NCBI GenBank assembly: GCA_910578815.1
Contig: CAJTSE010000013.1
Span: 40,297 to 104,296, forward strand
DNA length: 64,000 bases
Direction: 5' to 3'
From: an uncultured Acetatifactor sp.
GTDB taxonomy: Bacteria > Bacillota > Clostridia > Lachnospirales > Lachnospiraceae
Below, piece by piece: positions 17,351 through 25,974 of this stretch (positions are counted from its first letter, which is position 1; each line of letters starts with the position of its first letter). The translations under genes were made by a program, and so were the position numbers. The notes under the pieces are model-generated. The model saw only the letters and a program-made list of their open reading frames with translations, did not search any database and had not been told where the DNA came from.

Positions 17351-18688
17351 TCAGGCCTGATATACAATCGTCCTGATGGTATGGGCCTCCGCCGTAAAAG
17401 CCGTCCCTTGCTCGGCTTCGCACAGATATACCGGCAGATCCTTCTCGCTTCTGTTTAAGATCACTGCCACCCGGCTCCCGTCCGGATTTACAAAGGATAC
17501 TGTCTCCAGGGCATCCGAATAGCAGGTGTTCATAACCTGTCTTGCCCCCCGTCTGATATACCTGCTGAAATGGCCGATATAATAATAAGATAATCTTTTT
17601 TCTATTCCGCCTTTACCGTCACACATGACCGGGGCCGCACAGAAATTACCCACATGATTAGGCCCTCCCTCCGCACTCAGCAGCAGGTTCCAGTCAAAAA
17701 AGGCCACCACCCCCGCCTTAAAATTCCCCAGCATGTCATGAGCGTACATTTCCGCCTTCTGAATCTCGCCGGAGTCTGCAAAACGGGAATACTCCACGCA
17801 CCCTTCCGTAAAAAATACCTTCTTCTCCGGAAATGCCTTCTTTACCGCCCGGATTCCGTCAAAGTGATCCCCCGTATACCAGTGCATGGCAACGCCGCTC
17901 ACGCCCTCTCTGCAGCCTTCAACGGCAAAGCTGCCCCGCGCCCGGTCATACATGTTTTCCTTATTGTGATCCCAGATGAAAACCTCTATGTCCCCAAGAC
18001 CAGCCTTCTTCAATGCAGGGATCAGGAAATCCGCCGCAAACCGTCCCTCTTCCTCCGCGGTATAAATACAGGAATCCCAGGTCTGCACTGCTTCCGGCTC
18101 GTTTTGGACAGTAAGGTAACGGATATTCAGCCCCTCCTTTCGGACCTCCATTAAAAACTTCACATAGTAGTCCGCCCACGACCCGTAATATTCTTCCTTC
18201 AGCTTCCCGCCATGATTCATTTCCCCGTTGGTCTTCATAAAGCCAGGCGGGGACCAGGGTGAAACCAGAAGCGAGAGTTCCTCGCCTCCATGGCAGGACA
18301 TGGCCTTCTTGATCAGAGGAATGATCCGCTCTCTGTCATGTGCAATGTTGAAGGTATGCAGATCCGTATCCCCTTCCTCCACATAAGTATAATTTCCCAG
18401 AGCAAAGTCACAGCTGTTCATATGAATTCTGCCCAGATTATACCGAAGTCCCTCTTCCCCGAAGCAGCCTTCCAGAAATTCCTCCCCAGCTCCCTCCGAA
18501 AGACCGTCAAAGCATACGGCCGCCGCTTCGGTAAAAGCGCCGCCAAAGCCCTCAACCACCTGTTCCTGCAGTTCTGGATATACCTTAATCACATGGATAA
18601 AATCATCCTGGGGCTTTACCTGAGCGGACTGCTCCTGCCAATATTTTCCTGCTTTCCCGTCAGTGACATACATCTTTATCTTGTTCAT
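17351..18688 (-). CDS. GH30 family glycoside hydrolase (cytoplasmic, beta-1,6-glucanase/beta-glucosidase type)
   Basis: 445 residues without a signal peptide, so cytoplasmic. The acid/base Glu is E197 in LTVQNEPEAVQTW and the nucleophile E295 in KVFFTEGCVEY; the N-terminal VEGFGGAFTEA and SPWSPPGFMK are typical of GH30 enzymes of the glucosylceramidase/endo-beta-1,6-glucanase group. Here it probably removes beta-1,6 branches or glucosyl units from imported beta-glucan oligosaccharides. ATG at 18688 has GGAGG five bases upstream, so the extra eight codons of the frame to 18712 are left out. It is the last gene of the long glucan operon, followed by a terminator-like hairpin at 17155-17190. Confidence 0.88.
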   Translation of the reverse strand: MNKIKMYVTDGKAGKYWQEQSAQVKPQDDFIHVIKVYPELQEQVVEGFGGAFTEAAAVCFDGLSEGAGEEFLEGCFGEEGLRYNLGRIHMNSCDFALGNYTYVEEGDTDLHTFNIAHDRERIIPLIKKAMSCHGGEELSLLVSPWSPPGFMKTNGEMNHGGKLKEEYYGSWADYYVKFLMEVRKEGLNIRYLTVQNEPEAVQTWDSCIYTAEEEGRFAADFLIPALKKAGLGDIEVFIWDHNKENMYDRARGSFAVEGCREGVSGVAMHWYTGDHFDGIRAVKKAFPEKKVFFTEGCVEYSRFADSGEIQKAEMYAHDMLGNFKAGVVAFFDWNLLLSAEGGPNHVGNFCAAPVMCDGKGGIEKRLSYYYIGHFSRYIRRGARQVMNTCYSDALETVSFVNPDGSRVAVILNRSEKDLPVYLCEAEQGTAFTAEAHTIRTIVYQA

Positions 18689-18768
18689 CTTTACCTCCAT
18701 CTCACATTTCAAGCATTCTTCCAGCTGCCCTCAGCAGCTTGTGAAGCGTAGAATTTCTTTTCACGCTG

Positions 18769-19521
18769 TCAGCTCTGTTTCTGATAGACCCTTACATAGT
18801 CAATCTCCATAGTATAAGGCAAATCTTCTTCGCAGACAGGGCCGCCCATAAATCCTCCCGCCGCAATGTTTAAAATCATATAAAAGGGCTGATCATAAGG
18901 CCAGGAATTCTCCGTTTGATCTTCTTTGTCGTCCGTCTTACAATACCTGCAGACGCTCTCTCCGTCAAAAAAGTACTCCACATATTCCGGCGTCCACTCC
19001 AGTCCATATACATGAAATTCCTCAAACAGCCCCTCTCTGTACACGCTGGTACTGTACTGCTTCACGTCATTTCTGGTGTGATTATGATTCAGAGAATGGA
19101 GGCTGTAAACCAGATCTCCCTTCTGCACATGCGTATGTTCCATCATGTCAATCTCGCCGCAGAGCGGCCAGCGGACTCCCTTCCTGTGGGCGTCCGGCAT
19201 AAACCAAAAAGCCGGCCATGCCCCTCTGCCGTCCGGCAGCTTTGCCCGGATCTCAAAATATCCGTACTGCCAGGACTGCCGCTCCCAGGTAGTCAATCTG
19301 GCGGAAGTGTACTCGGCAGTTCCGTACTTTTCCTTCAGGACCCGCAGAATCAGCTTTCCATCCTGCACATAAGCATTTGCCGCCTGGTCCGTATATGCCT
19401 GTAACTCATTGTTAAACCATTTTTCTCCCACATCATAATTCCATTTCTTAGGGTCCGGTTTTCCCTCATACTGAAATTCATCCGCCCAGACCAAGTGATA
19501 TTCCTTCATTCTGCCAAACAT
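18769..19521 (-). CDS. GH16 endo-beta-glucanase, cytoplasmic
   Basis: 250 residues, a bare GH16 catalytic domain with no signal peptide or lipobox. The catalytic motif is GEIDMMEHTH (E123 nucleophile, D125, E128 acid/base), flanked by GRGAWPAFWFMP and ending MEIDYVRVYQ. The motif with an extra Met (ExDxxE) is that of laminarinase-type GH16 enzymes acting on beta-1,3 or mixed linkages. A cytoplasmic location next to phosphorylases suggests it shortens imported oligosaccharides. The ATG at 19521 has AGAGG eight bases upstream. It lies between GH94 (195-base gap with a repeated hairpin element) and GH30. A related GH16 at 25954 is a lipoprotein. Confidence 0.9.
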   Translation of the reverse strand: MFGRMKEYHLVWADEFQYEGKPDPKKWNYDVGEKWFNNELQAYTDQAANAYVQDGKLILRVLKEKYGTAEYTSARLTTWERQSWQYGYFEIRAKLPDGRGAWPAFWFMPDAHRKGVRWPLCGEIDMMEHTHVQKGDLVYSLHSLNHNHTRNDVKQYSTSVYREGLFEEFHVYGLEWTPEYVEYFFDGESVCRYCKTDDKEDQTENSWPYDQPFYMILNIAAGGFMGGPVCEEDLPYTMEIDYVRVYQKQS

Positions 19522-19559
19522 GCTCGTATCCTCTTTTCGCCTTTTATACTTCCAGACTT

Positions 19560-19716
19560 ACCGGCGCAGCCGGCACAAACAATCCGTGAACTCGGTGCAA
19601 TCTTGGGAAGAATTGCCGCTGGCAATTCTTCGAGGCGAAACTTAGATTTTCTTAGGCGGCGTTCAAAGAGGGGTGTTTACACACCCTCTTGACGCCTTAG
19701 AAAATCTTTTCGCCTT
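19560..19716 (-). repeat. Repeated hairpin element, copy 2
   Basis: Small GC hairpin (CCGGC/GCCGG, 19561-19573), linker GGCACAAACAATCC, P1 (19607-19631, GAAGAATTGCC/GGCAATTCTTC), and P2 (19633-19715) with outer stem AGGCGAAA/TTTCGCCT, AGATTTTCT/AGAAAATCT and a longer top stem than other copies. P2 begins right after the stop codon of the GH94 gene; the GH16 start follows 38 bases beyond the far side. Confidence 0.85.
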
Positions 19717-22395
19717 TTATACTTCCAAAACAATTTCCCGCTCCGTCCTCACCGCCTGAAGCACGTCTCTGGGGATTACATTTCCTTCCATCCCCTCCCC
19801 GTCCAAAGTCACGCCCTTTACTTTCGTGTAAAGATCCTGCTCCTGTCTGGCCCGGTAACAGATATGCAGGGGCACCCCGGCAAACGTAAGCCAAAACTCC
19901 AAACGGCGGTTTTCATCCAAAAGCTCCCGTACCAGCTTAGGTTCAAAGCTCAAATCTCCGTAGACGCCCTTAACGCCACAGACTTCTGTCACCATGGTCA
20001 TCAAAAGCCAGCTGGCTGATCCGGTAAGATAGGGATACATTCCCCTTCCTCTATCGTCAAAATACTCCGGCAGCCCCGGATAAATGCGGCTGTGTTCAAA
20101 ATCCGCCGCCTGTCTGTACAAAGCATCCAGCGCTTTATAGCCCTCACGCACAAAACCTCTCTGCAGCAGGGCATTGGCGTACATTACCGCCATATGGGAA
20201 AAGACGGCCCCGTTCTCCTTATGCCCGTATGCAAAGCCAAAGGCTCTCCCCATATCCTCCTTGACCTCGCCGAAATCCGTATTCAGCTTATATCCTCCCA
20301 GCTTCGGCTCATACAACAGTCTGTCAGCCGTCCGGGCGATCCGCTCCACCTGCTCTGCGTCAGCCGTGCCGGACATGATGGGAAATACCTGGCTGGTCAG
20401 GGTCATGCGGGTTCCCCCAGGAAAACTGCCCTCCAGCCTGTTTTTGTGATTATCATAATAGCCGTTGTAGAATCCGCCCTCCGGCGTCTCCAGCCACTCC
20501 GTACTCCTGATATGCCTTTTGATCCAGTCCGCCATGCCGCGCAATACTCCGGCAGCCTGTTTTAAGGAAGCCTGTGCTTTTTCTCCTGACAGCTCATGCC
20601 TGCAGGAATCATAAAAGCCTCTTATAAACTCCTGCTTTTTCATCACCGAATCGTAAATCTCTTTCCGGTCCTGGAGCAGACACAGGATTTCCTGCTGAAA
20701 CTCCATGGTTTCCGATACATTGTCCGCATAGCGTTCCATCAGCTCTGCAAGCTGCTCCAGGTTACCTCCGTAGGCCGCGGTAAAGGTTACACTCTCTCCG
20801 TTTTCCGCCGCCATGTCATAAGCGTCGTTCCAGTCTGCCCCCCGCAGTCTGATATGGTTATGCTCCCCCACATCATAAAAGGCGGTAATGTTCTGCAGCA
20901 GGATATGTTCCAGCACCGTGCCGGTCACGATTCCCCCCGGACTGCGCTGCAGGGTTCCCTGTTCCGGCGTCCACAGTTCATCTCTGCATTCCCCCCGGCA
21001 GCTCTGCCTGTCCTTAAAATAGGACACCATCTCGCCCAGAAGAGAAAGATCTCCCGTCTGCATAATATAAAGATAAGTAGTCATAAAGGGCCAGACTCCG
21101 TGGTCCATCCAGACCCGGACAATATGATTCCGGTCCGCCAGGAACTCTCCCCTGCCTGCACCAATAATGGTGGCGTTGGTGCCGTCCATGCGCACGCCCC
21201 CGTAATTTTCCAGCAGCATCTGCCGGACGCCCTCCGGCTCCATAATCAGCAGAGCAAGGCAGTCCTGCCAAAGATCCCGCCAGCCTCTGCCCCCCTTGCC
21301 GTAATCATGATAAGGCAGGAAGGAACAGCCGTACATTCGCCTCAAAATTGGCTGAAAAGCCACCCAGTACAAGTACCCGTCCAGCTCCTGATCCCCGGTC
21401 GCAAAGCGGACGTTAATCTTATCCCGCCAGTATTCCTTCATTTTACTCATCGCTGCTTCCGCCCCGGAACGAAACCTGTATTCCTCCATCAGGCACCTGC
21501 GAAACTGTTCCCTGCCCTCACTTTCCGTAATACCCATGCAAATGCAGAAAGAGACTTCTTCCCCTGGCGCAAGATTCCGCTCAGCGAAGGCCAACGCGCC
21601 TATGGCCTCCCCGCCTGCCATTTTTGCTCCGGCTTTCATCCAGCAGCTCTGCTCCGAAAGCCCCAAAGGCCTGGCCAGACTGCCTCCCTCACCGATAAAG
21701 TCCTCCGTCCGTGGGCAGCACCGTTCCGGTCCCTGCCCGTCTTCGTCCACGCCATACACAAAATAGGTCAGCCGATTTTTCTTATGGCCCCGCTCGTCAA
21801 AGGTCAGGGTTGGCGTCACTTCCATCCCCCACTCATTGACACTGATCCGATGCAGCAGGGATGTGACATGACGGTGATCCCGGATATTGTCCGCGGAACG
21901 GGCATACACGGGAATCGCCGCCACGGGAATAAATCTTAGTGGTTCTTTCCCCGAATTTTTCACGGTCACGGACATAACCTCAAAGGTACGGGGATCACAA
22001 GGCACGAAGGAAGTGGTCTCAGCAGCCAGAGAATACTTTATCGACCGCCTTTTCATCCGATGCCACATCACTCCGGCCTCCAGGATACTTTCTTCCTCTT
22101 CCGGCTTTCCCCTCAAAGACTCCGCTTCCGCGGAAGCGCCTGTGGCAGACCAGCTTTCCCCTCCGTCCAGAACACACCAGAAATTGCGGGTACTTTTCGA
22201 ATCATGCAGGTCTTCTACGCTCACCGGTTTCAGCAGGAAGGTATTCTGGTCGATCTTACTGTCTCCGCCCAGCAGAGGCGTTATGCTTGATTTTAAGCCT
22301 GACTCCCCCGCCAGCGGAAAATACAGATAGCTGCTGCATTCCGGCTTTCCCATCTGAAACGACCCATATTTATCTATATAAGAATATCCCTTCAT
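19717..22395 (-). CDS. GH94 phosphorylase, laminaribiose-phosphorylase-like size
   Basis: 892 residues, cytoplasmic. GH94 enzymes break beta-glucosides with phosphate to give glucose 1-phosphate. The conserved GRGWRDLWQDCLAL places the candidate general-acid Asp at residue 378; other family-like segments are HDYGKGG, GADWNDAYDM and EGREWRDLWQ-type aromatic clusters around it. Length and motif fit the laminaribiose/1,2-beta-oligoglucan phosphorylase branch better than classical cellobiose phosphorylase (about 810 residues); the linkage is inferred from neighbouring GH16 and GH30 genes. The ATG at 22395 follows AAAGGA by about nine bases. Both flanking gaps carry copies of the repeated hairpin element. 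Confidence 0.82.
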   Translation of the reverse strand: MKGYSYIDKYGSFQMGKPECSSYLYFPLAGESGLKSSITPLLGGDSKIDQNTFLLKPVSVEDLHDSKSTRNFWCVLDGGESWSATGASAEAESLRGKPEEEESILEAGVMWHRMKRRSIKYSLAAETTSFVPCDPRTFEVMSVTVKNSGKEPLRFIPVAAIPVYARSADNIRDHRHVTSLLHRISVNEWGMEVTPTLTFDERGHKKNRLTYFVYGVDEDGQGPERCCPRTEDFIGEGGSLARPLGLSEQSCWMKAGAKMAGGEAIGALAFAERNLAPGEEVSFCICMGITESEGREQFRRCLMEEYRFRSGAEAAMSKMKEYWRDKINVRFATGDQELDGYLYWVAFQPILRRMYGCSFLPYHDYGKGGRGWRDLWQDCLALLIMEPEGVRQMLLENYGGVRMDGTNATIIGAGRGEFLADRNHIVRVWMDHGVWPFMTTYLYIMQTGDLSLLGEMVSYFKDRQSCRGECRDELWTPEQGTLQRSPGGIVTGTVLEHILLQNITAFYDVGEHNHIRLRGADWNDAYDMAAENGESVTFTAAYGGNLEQLAELMERYADNVSETMEFQQEILCLLQDRKEIYDSVMKKQEFIRGFYDSCRHELSGEKAQASLKQAAGVLRGMADWIKRHIRSTEWLETPEGGFYNGYYDNHKNRLEGSFPGGTRMTLTSQVFPIMSGTADAEQVERIARTADRLLYEPKLGGYKLNTDFGEVKEDMGRAFGFAYGHKENGAVFSHMAVMYANALLQRGFVREGYKALDALYRQAADFEHSRIYPGLPEYFDDRGRGMYPYLTGSASWLLMTMVTEVCGVKGVYGDLSFEPKLVRELLDENRRLEFWLTFAGVPLHICYRARQEQDLYTKVKGVTLDGEGMEGNVIPRDVLQAVRTEREIVLEV

Positions 22396-22441
22396 GCTTT
22401 TCGTTCCTTTCGCTCATTTCATCATGCCGCCACCGGCAGCA

Positions 22442-22590
22442 GTGCCGATTTCTTCGGCACAAATCAATCCCATGGAACAAATGTTCCTGGAAGAATCGCC
22501 AGACAAACCTGTTCGCCTTAAGATTCTTCGGGGAATGATTTAGATTTTCTTTGACAGCGTATTCTGCTGTCTTTAAAAATCTTCAATTCC
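22442..22590 (-). repeat. Repeated hairpin element, copy 3 (divergent)
   Basis: Small hairpin GTGCCGA/TCGGCAC (22442-22460), linker GGCACAAATCAATCCC, P1 (22490-22529) with GAAGAATC/GATTCTTC around a longer loop, and P2 (22532-22590) with outer GGAAT/ATTCC, AGATTTTCTTT/AAAAATCT and top stem GACAGC/GCTGTC. Same order and orientation as copies 2 and 4 but with the most sequence divergence. Confidence 0.75.
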
Positions 22591-22597
22591 TTCACGC

Positions 22598-25500
22598 TTA
22601 GCCAAGTTCAGCATAAATCTCCGATATTTTACCCTCTCTGAGCTTACGCGCCTGCTCTTCGCCCAAAACGCTGCCGTCTACCGTTACACAGCCGTCTTCC
22701 GCTGTCAACTTCATGCGGCATACCTTTACGCCGTCTTCGCCATAGGTATTTTTCCCGGACTCGTTATGGTAAGTAACCTTACAGCTTCCCAACAGCATAA
22801 AAGATGCTTCCTTTTTCCCGTCAAACATATCCCCTGACAGCCTGGGCACAAGCGTGAATCCAAGCTTTCCCTCTTCAAAGGTAAAGCCGCCCTCTCCCAA
22901 AAACATCCCCAGCCACATGGAAAGCATCTCCACCGTGGAGCCGGACAGTCTGGCCACAAAGCCCTGACCGTGTACGGAAGGATCCGGATTGGCGCTGGAA
23001 GCCAGGAAAGAGGAATTTTCCAGAATGCTTCGTCCATAAACCTCCGGATTTTGATAAGGGATCAGCGCATCCTTCACTGCCTGATAATAGCGTTCATACA
23101 GGCCCGCCTTCAGCATCCCCAGAAAATACTTGTATTCCATATGCAGGAACACGCTTTCCCGCTCCAGCCATCCGGGGGTAAAGGCCCTTACCCGCCCGTT
23201 TTCCATGGAAATCCCCTCGATGGATTCCGAGGTCTTATACATTTTCAGCTTCCTGTCATATATATCCGTGCTGCGGATTTTTTCACACATTTCTTCCGCG
23301 GCCTTCCGATCCTGTTTCCCCTGAGCGGAAAGCATCCTTGCCGGACCCTCTAAGAAGAAGGGCAGCTGCACAAGGCTGAACTTTTTCACCTGGGCGCTGG
23401 GCAGCCCGTAAGGACTGATCTTTGCAGTTCCGTCTTCGTTTAAAATCGGCTCATACTCCTCCGCCTCAAAGGTAAAGTAAGTAGGCATGATTCCCTGACC
23501 GTACGCAAATGCCCGGTCAATACCTTTCTCCAGCTTTTCTGCAAATGCTTCCAGCACTTCTTTTGTTTCCCGGAAGGATAGAACCGTAAAACTTCCCTCT
23601 ACCTCAAATTTGATCTCTTCCCTAAAGCGCTCCCTGCGGGAAGCCGCCCTGTCCCAATAGTCAAAATCGGGAAGTCCTTCCTGCAGAAGGGCATATAGAT
23701 CCTGCATAAAGGCAGACAACTCCATAGGCAGTCTGATCTCTTCCTCAGGAGCGTGCCGTTTTGTCTCTTCCAGCAGGAAATCCACCAGCCGCTTTAATTC
23801 CAGCGTCTCCGGCATACCGCTGCCAAACAGCCCCGGAAGGCCGTTCATGGCGTCGTTCCAGCCGGGCTTTCCGCCTTCCATCTCAATGCCCATGCCAAAG
23901 GAATCCAGCAGGGCAAACTTGTTCACCGCCAGCGTCATCATCTTGCCGAACAGATTTGTGGTCACCTTATTTCCCTGTTTATCCTTTAACCAGTTGGTGC
24001 CGTTTTCCACAAAGCCGGGACTGGCCGCTTTTTCCTTACAGTGATATAAAGATCCGTACTGCCGGACTTTTGCTTTATTGATAACATAAGTTTCGCTTCT
24101 GGGCCGCACCACTCCCACACTGTCGTAAAATCCATAGCTGTCGTCCCCAAACAGCAGGCTCTCCCGCCTGTCCGGATATACCAGCAGATAATTTTCCACC
24201 AGATCCAGATTATAATCCCAATGATCGCTCCAATAGCCCTCGCCGAAGCCGGCCTCAACCTGCTCCCGGCCCAGCTCGATCAGCCCGTTTACCAATTCTT
24301 CCTCTTCCCCTGTTACCTTCAGCTGATGCGCCGCAATGGTATTGGTAATCTGTCCGGGCGTAAAGGACCCCCCCAGCACTCCGGCAATTCTGCCCTCCGG
24401 ATCCTCCACATGTTCTGCAGTCAGCTTCTGAGCCGCCTGCCTGTTTTCCTCCGGGATCACGAAGGTACAGGGTCTGATCTCCAACGGATTGTATCCATCC
24501 ATCTGCACCAGACTGTAAAAATGGCGCACATTAAAGTCCTCAATGGCAGGATTGAAAAACACATCATTTCTGCGATTCTGACACACATCCCGGTAATTAC
24601 CGTTGCCCTGGGAATAATACTCTCCCGCAATGGAAAAGAAATTATAGTCCCGCTCAGGATCTCCGTGCTTGCGGCTGAACAGATGCACCACCGCCTTATG
24701 CTCTCCCTTTCCCATCACGAAGGGAATGCCGCCGCGCAGGAAATTATCCAGATAACACTGCTCCATATATTGATCAAACAAAGGATTGGCAGACTTAGTC
24801 CACACGTCTTTGGTAAAGGATGCCACCAGTTCTCTGGCCTCCTGTACCTTCCGCTCCACATACCCTTCCGCGCAGAAGCTCTTTGCTTTTTCATTCAGCA
24901 GGTCGATGGAAGCAGCAAAACCGGAAAAGGCCGCAAACTCACAGCTTTCCCCTGCCTCAAGAGTAACCTTAACCGGGATAAAGCCGCAGGGCACTTTATT
25001 GGCAAAGCATTGCTCCTTTGCAAGCACCCCCTGTAAGTCCTCTTCCCGGAAGGTCACGGCATTGACCATGGAATTGTCCCAGTCAAAGATTACATTTTTA
25101 TCATACAGCACCGGCTGCAATTCTCCGTTCCGGACAGCCAGATAAAAATAGCCTCCCTGAATCTCGGAAACCTCCGCCGAATCATCGCTGGAAGCCCGCA
25201 TGGTATAAAGGGGCGCCTGGTTATCTATATTTTTGATGTCCGCCCAGCTCTTGAACAGATTGGACATCTCTTTGTACTGCCCGTTCTGGATTCCGTAAGG
25301 GATGATCTGTGGCATACCGTCCAAAATTTCCAGTTCATGAGCCCTGCCGTCCATATTTTCCACCGTAACCCTGCGCACCAGAGCGCCGATATTTTCCCCC
25401 GGCAGAATGATATAGCACACCGTTATCCTCAGGCCGTGGCTTTCCTCTATAATGGTAAGCACGTTTTTCTCGATCTCCATCCGGCGTTTTGCCTTGGGAT

Positions 25501-25786
25501 CATAGGCACAGAAGGGCTCATAGTATTCCCCGTCTACCCTGATAAAGGTACGAAAGCCCTTAACCGGCGTATTTTCATATGCGGTATTGGCAGAATTAAA
25601 CTCCATGATGGCATTTCCTTTATGGTGAATACCGAAACTGTTAATTCCCTGCCCCCTGTTGGTATAAAAGGACCACACCGGGATCCCCTTCACCCCGGAA
25701 AGTCCGGGCAGAAAGCTGGAAAAAGGCGGCACCTCCGTATAATTATCAATAATAAATTTATCACCGTCTAATTTATAATTACTCAT
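22598..25786 (-). CDS. Large GH94-like / GH149 / GH161-type beta-glucan phosphorylase
   Basis: About 1062 residues, cytoplasmic. It opens with a beta-sandwich domain (PPFSSFLPGLSGVKGIPVWSF, then GFRTFIRVDGEYYEPF) and continues into an alpha/alpha barrel with GNYRDVCQNRRNDVFF and YWSDHWDYNLDLVENYLL. Proteins of this form are usually annotated as cellobiose phosphorylase, but the length exceeds it by about 250 residues and fits the beta-1,3-glucan phosphorylase families GH149/GH161 or the 1,2-beta-oligoglucan branch of GH94; I cannot decide between them by eye. ATG at 25786 has AAAGGA nine bases upstream; the frame extends to 25855 without support. Flanked on both sides by repeated hairpin elements. 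Confidence 0.75.
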   Translation of the reverse strand: MSNYKLDGDKFIIDNYTEVPPFSSFLPGLSGVKGIPVWSFYTNRGQGINSFGIHHKGNAIMEFNSANTAYENTPVKGFRTFIRVDGEYYEPFCAYDPKAKRRMEIEKNVLTIIEESHGLRITVCYIILPGENIGALVRRVTVENMDGRAHELEILDGMPQIIPYGIQNGQYKEMSNLFKSWADIKNIDNQAPLYTMRASSDDSAEVSEIQGGYFYLAVRNGELQPVLYDKNVIFDWDNSMVNAVTFREEDLQGVLAKEQCFANKVPCGFIPVKVTLEAGESCEFAAFSGFAASIDLLNEKAKSFCAEGYVERKVQEARELVASFTKDVWTKSANPLFDQYMEQCYLDNFLRGGIPFVMGKGEHKAVVHLFSRKHGDPERDYNFFSIAGEYYSQGNGNYRDVCQNRRNDVFFNPAIEDFNVRHFYSLVQMDGYNPLEIRPCTFVIPEENRQAAQKLTAEHVEDPEGRIAGVLGGSFTPGQITNTIAAHQLKVTGEEEELVNGLIELGREQVEAGFGEGYWSDHWDYNLDLVENYLLVYPDRRESLLFGDDSYGFYDSVGVVRPRSETYVINKAKVRQYGSLYHCKEKAASPGFVENGTNWLKDKQGNKVTTNLFGKMMTLAVNKFALLDSFGMGIEMEGGKPGWNDAMNGLPGLFGSGMPETLELKRLVDFLLEETKRHAPEEEIRLPMELSAFMQDLYALLQEGLPDFDYWDRAASRRERFREEIKFEVEGSFTVLSFRETKEVLEAFAEKLEKGIDRAFAYGQGIMPTYFTFEAEEYEPILNEDGTAKISPYGLPSAQVKKFSLVQLPFFLEGPARMLSAQGKQDRKAAEEMCEKIRSTDIYDRKLKMYKTSESIEGISMENGRVRAFTPGWLERESVFLHMEYKYFLGMLKAGLYERYYQAVKDALIPYQNPEVYGRSILENSSFLASSANPDPSVHGQGFVARLSGSTVEMLSMWLGMFLGEGGFTFEEGKLGFTLVPRLSGDMFDGKKEASFMLLGSCKVTYHNESGKNTYGEDGVKVCRMKLTAEDGCVTVDGSVLGEEQARKLREGKISEIYAELG

Positions 25787-25838
25787 CTTCTCCATTCCTT
25801 TCAGATATGCCGCTAAGAGTGGGCAATGTCCACCTCTT

Positions 25839-25974
25839 TGTGCCGGCACAAACAATCCATGAAACCAAAGCGCATAAGTCGCGCTTGGAAGAATCGCTTC
25901 AGCGATTCTTCAAGGTGAAACTTAGATTTTCTTAGGTTGAGTTCTTTTCAACCTTAGAAAATCTTTTCACCTTT
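25839..25974 (-). repeat. Repeated hairpin element, copy 4 (overlaps GH16 stop codon)
   Basis: Perfect palindrome TGTGCCGGCACA (25839-25850), linker GGCACAAACAATCC, P1 (25888-25911, GAAGAATCGC/GCGATTCTTC) and P2 (25912-25974) with outer stem AAGGTGAAA/TTTCACCTT, AGATTTTCTTAGGTTGA and TCAACCTTAGAAAATCT. The outer arm of P2 supplies the last codons (KGEKIF) and stop of the upstream lipoprotein GH16. Confidence 0.87.

Noticed and set aside
20596..21939. 447-codon open frame on the plus strand
   Set aside because: Antisense to the GH94 gene; a by-product of its codon bias, with no recognisable motif.
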